From an uncultured Oscillospiraceae bacterium (lineage in GTDB: Bacteria; Bacillota; Clostridia; Oscillospirales; Acutalibacteraceae): 64,000 nucleotides of DNA. The stretch is taken from contig CAJUNQ010000010.1 of assembly GCA_910587835.1 (NCBI GenBank), forward strand, positions 42,141 through 106,140. The letters run 5' to 3'. The notes under the pieces are model-generated. The model did no database searches. It saw only the letters and a program-made list of their open reading frames with translations, and was not told the DNA's origin. Every line of letters begins with the position of its first letter. The stretch's first letter is position 1. The translations under genes were made by a program, and so were the position numbers. Positions 42,807 to 50,266 of the stretch are shown in pieces.

Positions 42807-44015
42807 ATGCCTAACAAAAACTTCGGCGCCGCGCCCTACCGGCGCGCCCTTCACACCGGCTGCCTGCTGATTGCCTTTGCCGCCCTGGCCGTGCTGGCCG
42901 TGCTGCGCTTTGACCAGGTATGGGCCGGAGGCTTTACCCTGCTGAACGCCCTCTCTCCGGTGTTTGGGGGGCTGGTCATTGCCTATATCCTCAATGTGTT
43001 CGTCCGCTTTTTTGAGGATATCGCCTTTCGCCCCTTTGCCCGTTCCAGGTCCAAAATATGGAAAAGGCTGCAGCGGCCCCTGGCTGTCGCCCTGGCCTAC
43101 CTGGTGGTGCTGCTGGTGGCGGCGTTCATCTGCTTTTTCATCATTCCCAGCCTGGTAGAATCCATGAGCGGCCTGGCGGTGACCATTCAGCACAACCTGC
43201 CCATCTACGCCAATCAGGCCGTTGCCTGGGCCAACGACGTGGCCCGGGAGTATGACCTGACCTTTGTGCAGGACTTTCTCACCGGCTTTAACTGGACCAC
43301 CCTGCTCAGCGACGCCACAAAATTCACCACCGACTTTTTGGCCTCTCTGTTCAATGTCACGGTAAACTTGGCCTCAGGGCTGTTCTCGGCCATTATGGGC
43401 TTTATTTTCTCTGTTTACATGCTTTTTGGCAAAGAGCGGCTCATACGCGGGGCCAAGGACAGCCTGCGGGCCTTTTTGCCGGAGCGCGCCGCCCGCATTG
43501 CGGGCCGGGTGGGGCGGCTGACCAACCGGGTGTTCTTCTCCTTTGTCCAGGGCCAGCTGACCGAGTGCGTCATTCTGGGTGTGCTGTGCTATGTGGGCAT
43601 GAGCATTCTGCGGCTGGACTACGCCCTGCTCATCTCCTCGGTGGTGGCGCTGGGGGCGTTGATCCCCATTCTGGGCGCATACATTGGCGCGGGAGTGGGG
43701 GCCTTCATTCTGCTGCTGGTGCACCCCATTGACGCCTTGATCTTTCTGATCTTTCTGGTGATTCTTCAGCAGGTGGAGGGCAACCTGATTTATCCCCGGG
43801 TGGTGGGCTCCTCCATTGGCCTGCCCCCCCTGTGGACCCTGTTCGCGGTGATGTTCTGGGGCGGCGTGCTGGGCATCGTCGGCATCTGGATTGGTACGCC
43901 GGTGACCGCGGTGGTCTACCGGCTGTTCAAAACCGAGGTCTATGCCCGGCTGCGGAAGCGGGAGGACAGGACCGCGCCCCTCCCGGCAAAGGACGGGGAC
44001 CAGGGCGGCGAATAA
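42807..44015 (+). CDS. AI-2E family transporter (TqsA/YdbI-like)
   Basis: 402 residues with about eight membrane helices and the family's C-terminal pattern LGALIPILGAYIGAGVG and VEGNLIYPRVVGSSIGLPPL. Members include TqsA exporters of AI-2 and Na+/H+ antiporters, so the substrate is open. ATG at 42807 lies 7 nt after GAGGTG; ATG at 42801 is too close. Second gene of an operon with the zinc-ribbon membrane protein; the small ART-like gene follows 38 bp later. Confidence 0.88.
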   Translation: MPNKNFGAAPYRRALHTGCLLIAFAALAVLAVLRFDQVWAGGFTLLNALSPVFGGLVIAYILNVFVRFFEDIAFRPFARSRSKIWKRLQRPLAVALAYLVVLLVAAFICFFIIPSLVESMSGLAVTIQHNLPIYANQAVAWANDVAREYDLTFVQDFLTGFNWTTLLSDATKFTTDFLASLFNVTVNLASGLFSAIMGFIFSVYMLFGKERLIRGAKDSLRAFLPERAARIAGRVGRLTNRVFFSFVQGQLTECVILGVLCYVGMSILRLDYALLISSVVALGALIPILGAYIGAGVGAFILLLVHPIDALIFLIFLVILQQVEGNLIYPRVVGSSIGLPPLWTLFAVMFWGGVLGIVGIWIGTPVTAVVYRLFKTEVYARLRKREDRTAPLPAKDGDQGGE

Positions 44016-44053
44016 GGCGTTCCGGCAAAGGAACGGGCAGGGAGGTATGGTTT

Positions 44054-44371
44054 ATGAAGCTCTCCATCGACCCCCAGGGGCTGTGGTATCATGGCTCCCC
44101 TCTCCGGTTTTCCGAGCTGCGGGAGGGCAGCACAGTCACCCAATGGCGGGAGCTGGCGGAGGCATTCTCCCATAAGCCCACCGTTTTGGGGTATGACGGC
44201 AACGGGAGTATTACCCACAACGGTACTGCGCCGGGGTATCTGTATGTGGTGGACGAGCCCGCCGCCATAGGCCCGGACCTGTACCCCCACCCCAGGACCA
44301 CCATCGACCCCAACGCAGAGTTCCTTACCAGACGGCCCCTGCGGGTGCGGCTGGTCGGAGAGCTGAAGTGA
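44054..44371 (+). CDS. Small protein resembling an ADP-ribosyltransferase fold
   Basis: 105 residues. Starts MKLSIDPQGLWYHGSPLRF; the YHGS motif, then AEAFSHKPTVLGYDG and APGYLYVVDEP, recall ART/Tpt1-like folds in which His and Tyr hold NAD. The final catalytic Glu may be in PNAEFLTRR. This is fold-level inference only. The ribosome site is GGGAGG, 8 nt before ATG. Probably the third gene of the 42.4-kb operon. Confidence 0.65.
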   Translation: MKLSIDPQGLWYHGSPLRFSELREGSTVTQWRELAEAFSHKPTVLGYDGNGSITHNGTAPGYLYVVDEPAAIGPDLYPHPRTTIDPNAEFLTRRPLRVRLVGELK

Positions 44372-44596
44372 AAGCCCCTGCTTGCTTTGGCAGACTCTTT
44401 ACCGACAGGAAGAAACAGATGGAGCGGATATCATCCGCCTGCTCCGTAGAAGCGCCGGGACCCTGGGAGAGCCTAACAAGATCCTCTGGATGTGCATCAT
44501 ACATAAAATGCCCGGCAGGATGCTCCCCCAGGGGAGCGTCCAAAATAGAGATATTATGATATAATGAGGGAATATGAGAAAGAGAACAGAAGAGGC

Positions 44597-45356
44597 ATGG
44601 AAAAATGCCCAAAATGCGGAAAGACAGAAAATCAGGTCAAGGCCGGGTACAACGGTTCGGGGACGAGGCGCTGCAGATGTAAGGAGTGCGGCATATATTA
44701 CACCGTAGATCCGAAGAGACACGCGTATCCGGAAGAGACTAGGGAACTGGCGATCAAAATGTACTACGGCAGGGTCAGCGGCCGGGGGGGGGGAATACTG
44801 GGAATGAACAAATCCAATGTAACAAATTGGATAAAAAAAGAGCGCAAAAAATGATGTGGAAAAGTGCAAAAGCCTCTGCGCGTCTGAGATCGTAGAACTG
44901 GATGAGCTGTACTGGTTCCTGGAGCGCAAGCCCCGCACAGAAACACGGGAAAACATCTATATCATGACGATGGTGAGCAGGAAGCCACGACAAATTGTAG
45001 GTCATGTGGCGAGTGTGGACAAATCTTCCCGAACAATCCAGCAGATGGTAGATGCGGCCCCAGAGGCTCAGGAGTGCTGCACAGATGGGTACAGCGGCTA
45101 TCTCCCTGGAAAGCACATTTTCAATGTCCATAACAAAAGTGACACCTTTACAATGGAAGGCGTCAACGCTGACCTGCAGCATTATATCCCGACTTTGGCA
45201 CGGCGCAGCAGGTGCTTTCCCAGAAAGCTGGAGAACCTTCAGGCCGTTCTTGCTGTTTCTGTTCGCGCTTATAACCGCTTTGGTGCGCAGAAAAGTCGTT
45301 TTCGCTCCCGCCATCCTGGGGCTGCTCTCCCTTTTTCGCTCTTTGACTTCCTTTAA
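44597..45356 (+). pseudogene. IS1-family transposase with frameshift
   Basis: Two frames together encode a transposase. The first (to 44854) has a zinc-finger region MEKCPKCGKTENQVKAGYNG with CKECGIYYTVDP and an HTH ending MNKSNVTNWIKKERKK. The second (from about 44850) has ELDELYWF, TDGYSGYLPGKHIF and NADLQHYIPTLARRSRCFPR, typical of IS1-family DDE domains. The change of frame falls at a run of six A (44846-44851); removing one A would join them, so this is either a damaged gene or programmed slippage. I could not find terminal inverted repeats. Confidence 0.82.
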
Positions 45357-45390
45357 CTCTGCCTTGGGACACTCCCTCCGTTTTTTCTTC

Positions 45391-45419
45391 TTGACAGCGC
45401 TCTCTTTTCCCGCTATAAT
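45391..45419 (+). promoter_or_regulatory. SigA promoter of thrS
   Basis: TTGACA (45391-45396), 17 bp, TATAAT (45414-45419), only 35 bp after the end of the transposase frame. Confidence 0.88.
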
Positions 45420-45425
45420 AAGGCA

Positions 45426-45760
45426 AACGCTATGATAAGGACGCCCTCTGCATTTCTGCTCCGCTTCAGAGAGTCCGCGCCGTCGGCTGTAAGCGCGGAC
45501 AGCGGAGCCTGCCTGGGCCACCACCTTTGAGCTTCTGCCAACCGCGCCCGGCCCCCTGGCCCGCGCCTAAGGCGTGACGGACGGCCCCGTTACCGGCCAG
45601 CCATGAGGAAGAGCGGGACCTGCTTTGTCTTGCTCTTTGAATCCGGGTGGAACCGCGGTGCGCCTTGAATTTTACCCCAAAGGTCGCGTCGCCCCAGAGA
45701 GAATTTGCCCTGCCCTTGAGGGAGAGCAAATTTGCAGCCTGGGGCGGCGTTTTGTTTTCT
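45426..45760 (+). promoter_or_regulatory. T-box leader of thrS
   Basis: Transcription antitermination leader that senses uncharged tRNA-Thr. The T-box GGGTGGAACCGCGG is at 45645-45658; an AGAGAGT-like motif lies in stem I near 45473; the specifier is probably ACC in the ACCACC near 45519. The terminator stem (CGTCGCCCCAG near 45687, CTGGGGCGGCG near 45739) ends in TTTTGTTTT. Confidence 0.88.
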
Positions 45761-45809
45761 CTTTCCGTGACAAAGCCCCGTCTCAGAGACAAGAAAGGAG
45801 AAAAGCTTT

Positions 45810-47714
45810 ATGATTACCATTGACCTGAAGGGTCAGCCCAAGGAGTTTGAAGCTGGCGTGACCCCCGCTGAGGTCGCCAAGTCCATTGGCATGGGGCTGT
45901 ATAAGTCTGCCTGCGCCGCCCGGGTCAACGGGACGGTCTGCGACCTGCGCACCCCTCTCGCTGAGAACTGCTCTCTGGAAATTCTCACCTTTGACGACCC
46001 GGAGGGCAAAAAGGCCTACTGGCACACTGCCTCCCATATTCTGGCCCAGGCGGTGCAGCGGCTGTATCCGGGCACAAAATTCGCCATTGGCCCTGCCATT
46101 GACAACGGCTTTTACTACGACTTCGACCTGCCCGCCTCCATCTCTCCTGACGACCTGCCGAAAATTGAGGAGGAAATCAAAAAAATCACCAAAGAGAATA
46201 TAGAGCTCACCCGCTTTGAGCTGGACCCTGCCGCTGCCAAAGAGAAAATGTCCGGCCAGGACTACAAGCAGGAGCTCATAGACGAGCACAGCGGCAATGG
46301 GGAGAAGATCAGCTTTTATGAGCAGGGAGACTTCTGCGACCTGTGCGCCGGCCCCCATCTCATGTCCACCGGCGGGGTGAAAGCTGTAAAGCTCACCTCC
46401 ATCACCGGGGCCTACTGGCGGGGGGACTCCACCAAGAAAATGCTCACCCGCATTTACGGCATTGCCTTCCCCAAGGCCAGTCAGCTGGAGGAGCACCTGC
46501 AGATGCTGGAGGAGGCCAAAAAGCGGGACCACCGGAAGCTGGGAAAGGAGCTGGGCCTGTTTATGCTCCGGGACGAGGGACCGGGCTTCCCCTTCTTCCT
46601 GCCCAAGGGCATGGTGCTGAAAAACACCCTGCTGGACTACTGGCGGGAGGTTCACAAGCGCTATGGCTACCTGGAAATCTCTACCCCCATTATGCTCAAC
46701 CGCCAGCTGTGGGAGCGCAGCGGCCACTGGGACCACTATAAGGACAGCATGTACACCACAGTCATTGACGACATCAATTTCGGCGTCAAGCCCATGAACT
46801 GCCCGGGCGGCATGCTGGTTTATGCCAGCGAGCCCCATTCTTATAAAGAATTGCCCCTGCGGGTGGGAGAGATTGGCCTGGTGCACCGGCATGAGCTCTC
46901 CGGCACCCTGCACGGGCTGTTCCGGGTGCGCTGCTTTAACCAGGACGACGCCCACATCTTTATGACCCCGGACCAGATGCAGGACGTGATCCAGGAGGTT
47001 GTGCGCCTGTTCGACGAGGTGTACTCCACCTTTGGGCTCAGCTACACCATTGAGCTCTCCACCATGCCTGAGGACCACATCGGCACAGTGGAGGAGTGGG
47101 AGAAGAACCAGGACATTCTGAAGCAGGCCATCACCGGCATGGGCAAGGACTTTGTCATCAACGAGGGCGACGGCGCCTTCTACGGCCCCAAGCTGGACTT
47201 CCACCTGGCGGACTCTCTGGGCCGTACCTGGCAGTGCGGCACCATTCAGCTGGACAGCCAGCTGCCAGAGCGTTTCCAACTGGAATACACCGGCGAGGAC
47301 GGCCAGAAGCACCGGCCCGTGATGATTCACCGGGTGGTGCTGGGCTCCATCGAGCGGTTCATCGGGGTGATCACCGAGCATCTGGCGGGCAAGTTCCCCC
47401 TGTGGCTCAGCCCTGTGCAGGCAGTGGTGCTGCCCATCTCCGAGCGTCACCATGCCTATGCCCAGGCCCTCGCCGCCAAGCTGGAGGAGGCCGGCCTGCG
47501 GGTGGAGTGCGACCTGCGGGCGGAGAAGATCGGGTACAAAATCCGGGAGGCCCAGGTGCAGCAGACCCCCTACATGCTGGTAGTGGGGGACAAGGAAGTG
47601 GAGTCTGCGGGCATTTCGGTGCGCCACCGCAAAGAGGGCGACCTGGGCGCCATGAGCGCCGAGGAGTTCATTGAGAAGGCAAAGGCGGAAGTCAAGAGCC
47701 GGGAAATCAAGTAA
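45810..47714 (+). CDS. thrS: Threonyl-tRNA synthetase
   Basis: 634 residues. TGS domain at the N-terminus, editing (SAD) domain with HTASHILAQAVQRLYP, class II catalytic core with zinc ligand region MNCPGGML, motif 2 RVRCFNQDDAHIF and motif 3 GSIERFIGVITEH, and the anticodon-binding domain from about 535. ATG at 45810 follows AAAGGAG by 9 nt. Expression is set by the T-box leader. Full length and intact. Confidence 0.98.
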   Translation: MITIDLKGQPKEFEAGVTPAEVAKSIGMGLYKSACAARVNGTVCDLRTPLAENCSLEILTFDDPEGKKAYWHTASHILAQAVQRLYPGTKFAIGPAIDNGFYYDFDLPASISPDDLPKIEEEIKKITKENIELTRFELDPAAAKEKMSGQDYKQELIDEHSGNGEKISFYEQGDFCDLCAGPHLMSTGGVKAVKLTSITGAYWRGDSTKKMLTRIYGIAFPKASQLEEHLQMLEEAKKRDHRKLGKELGLFMLRDEGPGFPFFLPKGMVLKNTLLDYWREVHKRYGYLEISTPIMLNRQLWERSGHWDHYKDSMYTTVIDDINFGVKPMNCPGGMLVYASEPHSYKELPLRVGEIGLVHRHELSGTLHGLFRVRCFNQDDAHIFMTPDQMQDVIQEVVRLFDEVYSTFGLSYTIELSTMPEDHIGTVEEWEKNQDILKQAITGMGKDFVINEGDGAFYGPKLDFHLADSLGRTWQCGTIQLDSQLPERFQLEYTGEDGQKHRPVMIHRVVLGSIERFIGVITEHLAGKFPLWLSPVQAVVLPISERHHAYAQALAAKLEEAGLRVECDLRAEKIGYKIREAQVQQTPYMLVVGDKEVESAGISVRHRKEGDLGAMSAEEFIEKAKAEVKSREIK

Positions 47715-47756
47715 AGGTTAAAAGCCGCTTGAGCGGCTGGTAATATAAAAACGCGG

Positions 47757-47808
47757 TCCGGGGGTAAAAGGCTTGGCAAGGTCAAGCTTTTGCCCCCGGG
47801 CTGATTTT
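47757..47808 (+). terminator. Terminator of thrS
   Basis: GGGGGTAAAAGGCTTG pairs with CAAGCTTTTGCCCCC around a short loop, followed by GGGCTGATTTTTG. Confidence 0.8.
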
Positions 47809-47925
47809 TGCTGTATGGATCTGGGGAGTATCAGGCATTCAGCAAGGCGGCTAGGCTGCCCCAGCAGCGGGAGAAGATGAATGTGCTGTATGGGGATTCT
47901 CTACCTTCCAGGAAGGATAGAACAC

Positions 47926-47953
47926 TTGAAAAAACGTCAGAATCTGGTATAAT
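47926..47953 (+). promoter_or_regulatory. Promoter of the CdiA-CT-like gene
   Basis: TTGAAA (47926-47931), 16 bp, TATAAT (47948-47953). Confidence 0.65.
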
Positions 47954-47986
47954 AGAGCGAAACAGGACAAGGGAGATACCAGAGAG

Positions 47987-48454
47987 GTGACGAGAGAAAG
48001 CAAGCTGACTGTTACAAATGTAATAGAGCACTACATAAGCAAGGCCACACCTGGGCAAGGGAAAATTATATATGAAAACGGGTATAATGTAAGCGGTCAC
48101 CAGGCTGAGATTAATATGGCAAAATGGTTACACAGCACATTTGGGGGAGATATCAATCTATTAAAAGAAGCAGAAGTGAAAAATGAGAAGACTCCAGATT
48201 TTATCTGGAAGGGAAAACAGTGGGAGTTAAAAAGCGCTTCTTCTATAAACAGTGCAGACAAACAATTACAACATGCTATAAAACAAATTCAAAACAACCC
48301 AGGAGGAATTGTTTTGAACACTATGGAAAATATGGATATTCCCGCCTTGGAGCGACAGCTTGCCAGACGTGTGGAACGCAGTTCCATTGATGCATTCGAT
48401 TTAATGCTTCTGTCAAAAGGCAAGTTGTTAAAGCTCTTAAGATATAAAAAGTGA
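47987..48454 (+). CDS. Stand-alone CdiA C-terminal-type nuclease domain
   Basis: 155 residues, probably starting with GTG at 47987 (GGGAG 11 nt upstream). The segment KTPDFIWKGKQWELKSASS (near residue 67) contains the Asp...Glu-x-Lys pattern of PD-(D/E)xK nucleases as in CdiA C-terminal tRNase domains, and GYNVSGHQAEINMAKWL precedes it as in those toxins. In CDI systems the domain is delivered into rival cells; here no delivery domain, signal or immunity gene is next to it. Base composition is clearly more AT-rich than neighbours, which suggests recent transfer. It may be a toxin orphan or part of a lost element. Confidence 0.72.
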   Translation: MTRESKLTVTNVIEHYISKATPGQGKIIYENGYNVSGHQAEINMAKWLHSTFGGDINLLKEAEVKNEKTPDFIWKGKQWELKSASSINSADKQLQHAIKQIQNNPGGIVLNTMENMDIPALERQLARRVERSSIDAFDLMLLSKGKLLKLLRYKK

Positions 48455-48482
48455 GAGCTGGCACAGCAGCTCTCACGGGGTA
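48446..48482. terminator. Hairpin after the CdiA-CT-like gene
   Basis: GTGAGAGCTG and CAGCTCTCAC pair perfectly. The run of T residues is on the minus-strand side, so it is a stronger terminator leftward than rightward. Confidence 0.55.
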
Positions 48483-48587
48483 AAGGAACATGCCTCTGTG
48501 CTGGTGCTGTCCCCTAACCATTTATATTATACACAGTTTCCCGCTGTTTTGCAAGAGGGACCCAAAAATTTGTTGGAAGAAAATTTT

Positions 48588-48731
48588 ATGATACGTAAGG
48601 TAAGAGGCCAGTGCTGGCACTGCTCCCCCCACTGCGGAAAAGCCCTGTTCCCAATGTACAGCAACACCAGAATTGAGCATTTGAAATACCGCTGCAAGGC
48701 CTGCAAGAACGACATAGAAGTGAATATTTAA
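48588..48731 (+). CDS. Small zinc-ribbon protein
   Basis: 47 residues: GQCWHCSPHCG near the start and CKACKNDIEVNI at the end, a likely zinc ribbon with two Cys pairs. It vaguely resembles the Cys-rich KTR proteins of mobile elements (LFPMYSNTRIEHLKYRC), not enough to be sure. ATG at 48588 has GGAAGA upstream. A hairpin terminator follows directly. Whether it relates to the upstream nuclease is unknown. Confidence 0.5.
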   Translation: MIRKVRGQCWHCSPHCGKALFPMYSNTRIEHLKYRCKACKNDIEVNI

Positions 48732-48777
48732 GAGCCATGAGCTGCCGGTAGCATTCGGTGGTTCATGGCTCTTTTGC
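48730..48777 (+). terminator. Terminator after the zinc-ribbon gene
   Basis: AAGAGCCATGA pairs with TTCATGGCTCTT, followed by TTGCTTT. Confidence 0.7.
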
Positions 48778-48906
48778 TTTATAAAACTATGCGCCTATGC
48801 CGCAGAGCTGGATGTCCGGCCTTCTAGGTTGGCAGGGTAAGCCGGCCCGCACCACTGGCTTTTTGCCCGCCCGACCCTGCAAATAAAAAATTTCACTCCT
48901 CCCCCC

Positions 48907-48935
48907 TTGACAAACCGCCGTGTTGGGTGTATGCT
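48907..48935 (+). promoter_or_regulatory. Promoter of the gntR-ABC operon
   Basis: TTGACA (48907-48912), 17 bp, TATGCT (48930-48935). Confidence 0.75.
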
Positions 48936-48937
48936 TT

Positions 48938-48964
48938 AACTGTACTAATTGATATAGAACAGTT
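48938..48964. promoter_or_regulatory. Palindromic operator, probably for the GntR regulator
   Basis: AACTGT-N-CTA at the left pairs with TAG-N-ACAGTT at the right, a 27-bp palindrome directly after the -10 box. GntR regulators of the YtrA type commonly bind such a site to repress their own operon. Confidence 0.7.
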
Positions 48965-48977
48965 GGAGGTGGTAAGA

Positions 48978-49358
48978 TTGTTCCGGATCGACTACAAAAG
49001 CGGCCTGCCAATCTTTGAGCAGATCTACCGCAGCGTAGTAAAGCTAGGGGCGGCCGGAGCCTTTGGAGAGAGCGGCCAGCTGCCCTCGGTGCGGGCGGTG
49101 GCCAAAGAGCTGGGCGTAAACCCCAACACCGTGCAGCGGGCCTATGCCATGCTGGAGCACGACGGGGTAATCGCCTCTGTGCCGGGCAAGGGCTCTTTTC
49201 TGACGCAGCCTCAAACAGTGCTGGAAAAACGCCGCGCCGCGGCTCTGGCCCAGGTGCGCCAGGCCGTTGCCGAGGCTGTGGACTGCGGCGTCAGCCGGGA
49301 GATGCTGCTTGCAGTATTCCAGGACCCGGCGCTGGAAAAACCGGAAAAGGAGGAATGA
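48978..49358 (+). CDS. GntR-family (YtrA-type) regulator
   Basis: 126 residues, start TTG at 48978 with GGAGG 8 nt upstream. Winged HTH with IFEQIYRS, LPSVRAVAKELGVNPNTVQR and the wing SVPGKGSFLT. The short C-terminal helical domain instead of a ligand domain places it in the YtrA subfamily, which typically precedes and represses ABC transporter genes, as here. Its stop is just before the ABC ATPase start. Confidence 0.92.
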   Translation: MFRIDYKSGLPIFEQIYRSVVKLGAAGAFGESGQLPSVRAVAKELGVNPNTVQRAYAMLEHDGVIASVPGKGSFLTQPQTVLEKRRAAALAQVRQAVAEAVDCGVSREMLLAVFQDPALEKPEKEE

Positions 49359-49360
49359 GC

Positions 49361-50266
49361 ATGATAGAGATAAAACAGCTGTGCAAACGTTTTTCCCAGA
49401 CAACAGCTCTGGACGGGGTCAGCCTGACCGTGCAGAAGGGCAGCATCTTTGGGCTGGTAGGCTCCAACGGGGCGGGGAAGTCCACCCTGCTGCGCATACT
49501 GGCAGGCGTCTACCGGCCGGATGGGGGAGAGGCTCTGGTGGACGGAGGCTCTCCCTGGCAGAACCAGGAGCTTCAAGCCCGGCTGCGGTTTCTGCCGGAT
49601 GAGCAGTGGCTCCCTGCCCACAGCTGCCTGAAGGACCTGGGGAAGGTTCAGGCAAAATTTTACCCCAACTGGGACCAGCGTTGGTTTGAGGAGCTGTGCG
49701 CCCTGTTCCCTGTGAATGAAGCCGCCCCTTACCGTAAGCTGAGCAAGGGGAACCGGCGGCAGGCGGGGCTGATTCTGGCCCTCTCAAGCCGCCCGGAGCT
49801 TCTGCTGCTGGACGAGGTATTCGACGGCCTGGACCCGGTAGTGCGCAAGCTGGTGAAAAAGCTGCTGGCCCAAGAGGCCGCGGACCGGCGGATGACTGTG
49901 GCGCTGGCCTCTCACAACCTGCGGGAGCTGGAGGATTTTTGCGACACCCTGGCCCTTTTGCACAAGGGGGGACTGGTGCTGGAGCAGGACCTGGACGACA
50001 TGCGCCTGAGCCTGTGCCGGGTGCAGGCTGTGTTCCCCAAAATGCCACGCCTGGAGGATGTGAAGCAAAAGCTCTGCGTCACCAACTGGGAGGTCAGCGG
50101 CTCTCTGGTCACCTTTGTGGCAAGGGGCAACCAGGAGGAGGTGCTGGCGGCAGTGGAGGAGTTTTCTCCCAGCTTCCGGGAGATGGTGCCGCTGTCTCTG
50201 GAAGAAGTATTTATCAGTGAAATGGAGGCGTCTGGCTATGACATCGAAAACATACTCAGCAAGTAG
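49361..50266 (+). CDS. ABC transporter ATP-binding protein
   Basis: 301 residues. Walker A GLVGSNGAGKSTLLRILAG, a signature reduced to LSKGNRRQAGLILAL, Walker B LLLLDEVFDGLDP and the switch His in ALASHNLRELEDF. The C-terminal 80 residues form an extra domain. ATG at 49361 lies 7 nt after GGAGG; ATG at 49355 is too near. Probably works with the permease encoded next, overlapping by 29 nt, as an exporter of the YtrBC or peptide-resistance kind. Confidence 0.92.
   Translation: MIEIKQLCKRFSQTTALDGVSLTVQKGSIFGLVGSNGAGKSTLLRILAGVYRPDGGEALVDGGSPWQNQELQARLRFLPDEQWLPAHSCLKDLGKVQAKFYPNWDQRWFEELCALFPVNEAAPYRKLSKGNRRQAGLILALSSRPELLLLDEVFDGLDPVVRKLVKKLLAQEAADRRMTVALASHNLRELEDFCDTLALLHKGGLVLEQDLDDMRLSLCRVQAVFPKMPRLEDVKQKLCVTNWEVSGSLVTFVARGNQEEVLAAVEEFSPSFREMVPLSLEEVFISEMEASGYDIENILSK

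Noticed and set aside
44371..44596. Left inverted repeat of the IS1-family element
   Set aside because: No sequence here matches the region after 45356 in inverted form, so element ends could not be set.
45783..47627. A 614-codon frame antisense to thrS
   Set aside because: thrS is complete and conserved on the other strand; the antisense protein has no recognisable motif.
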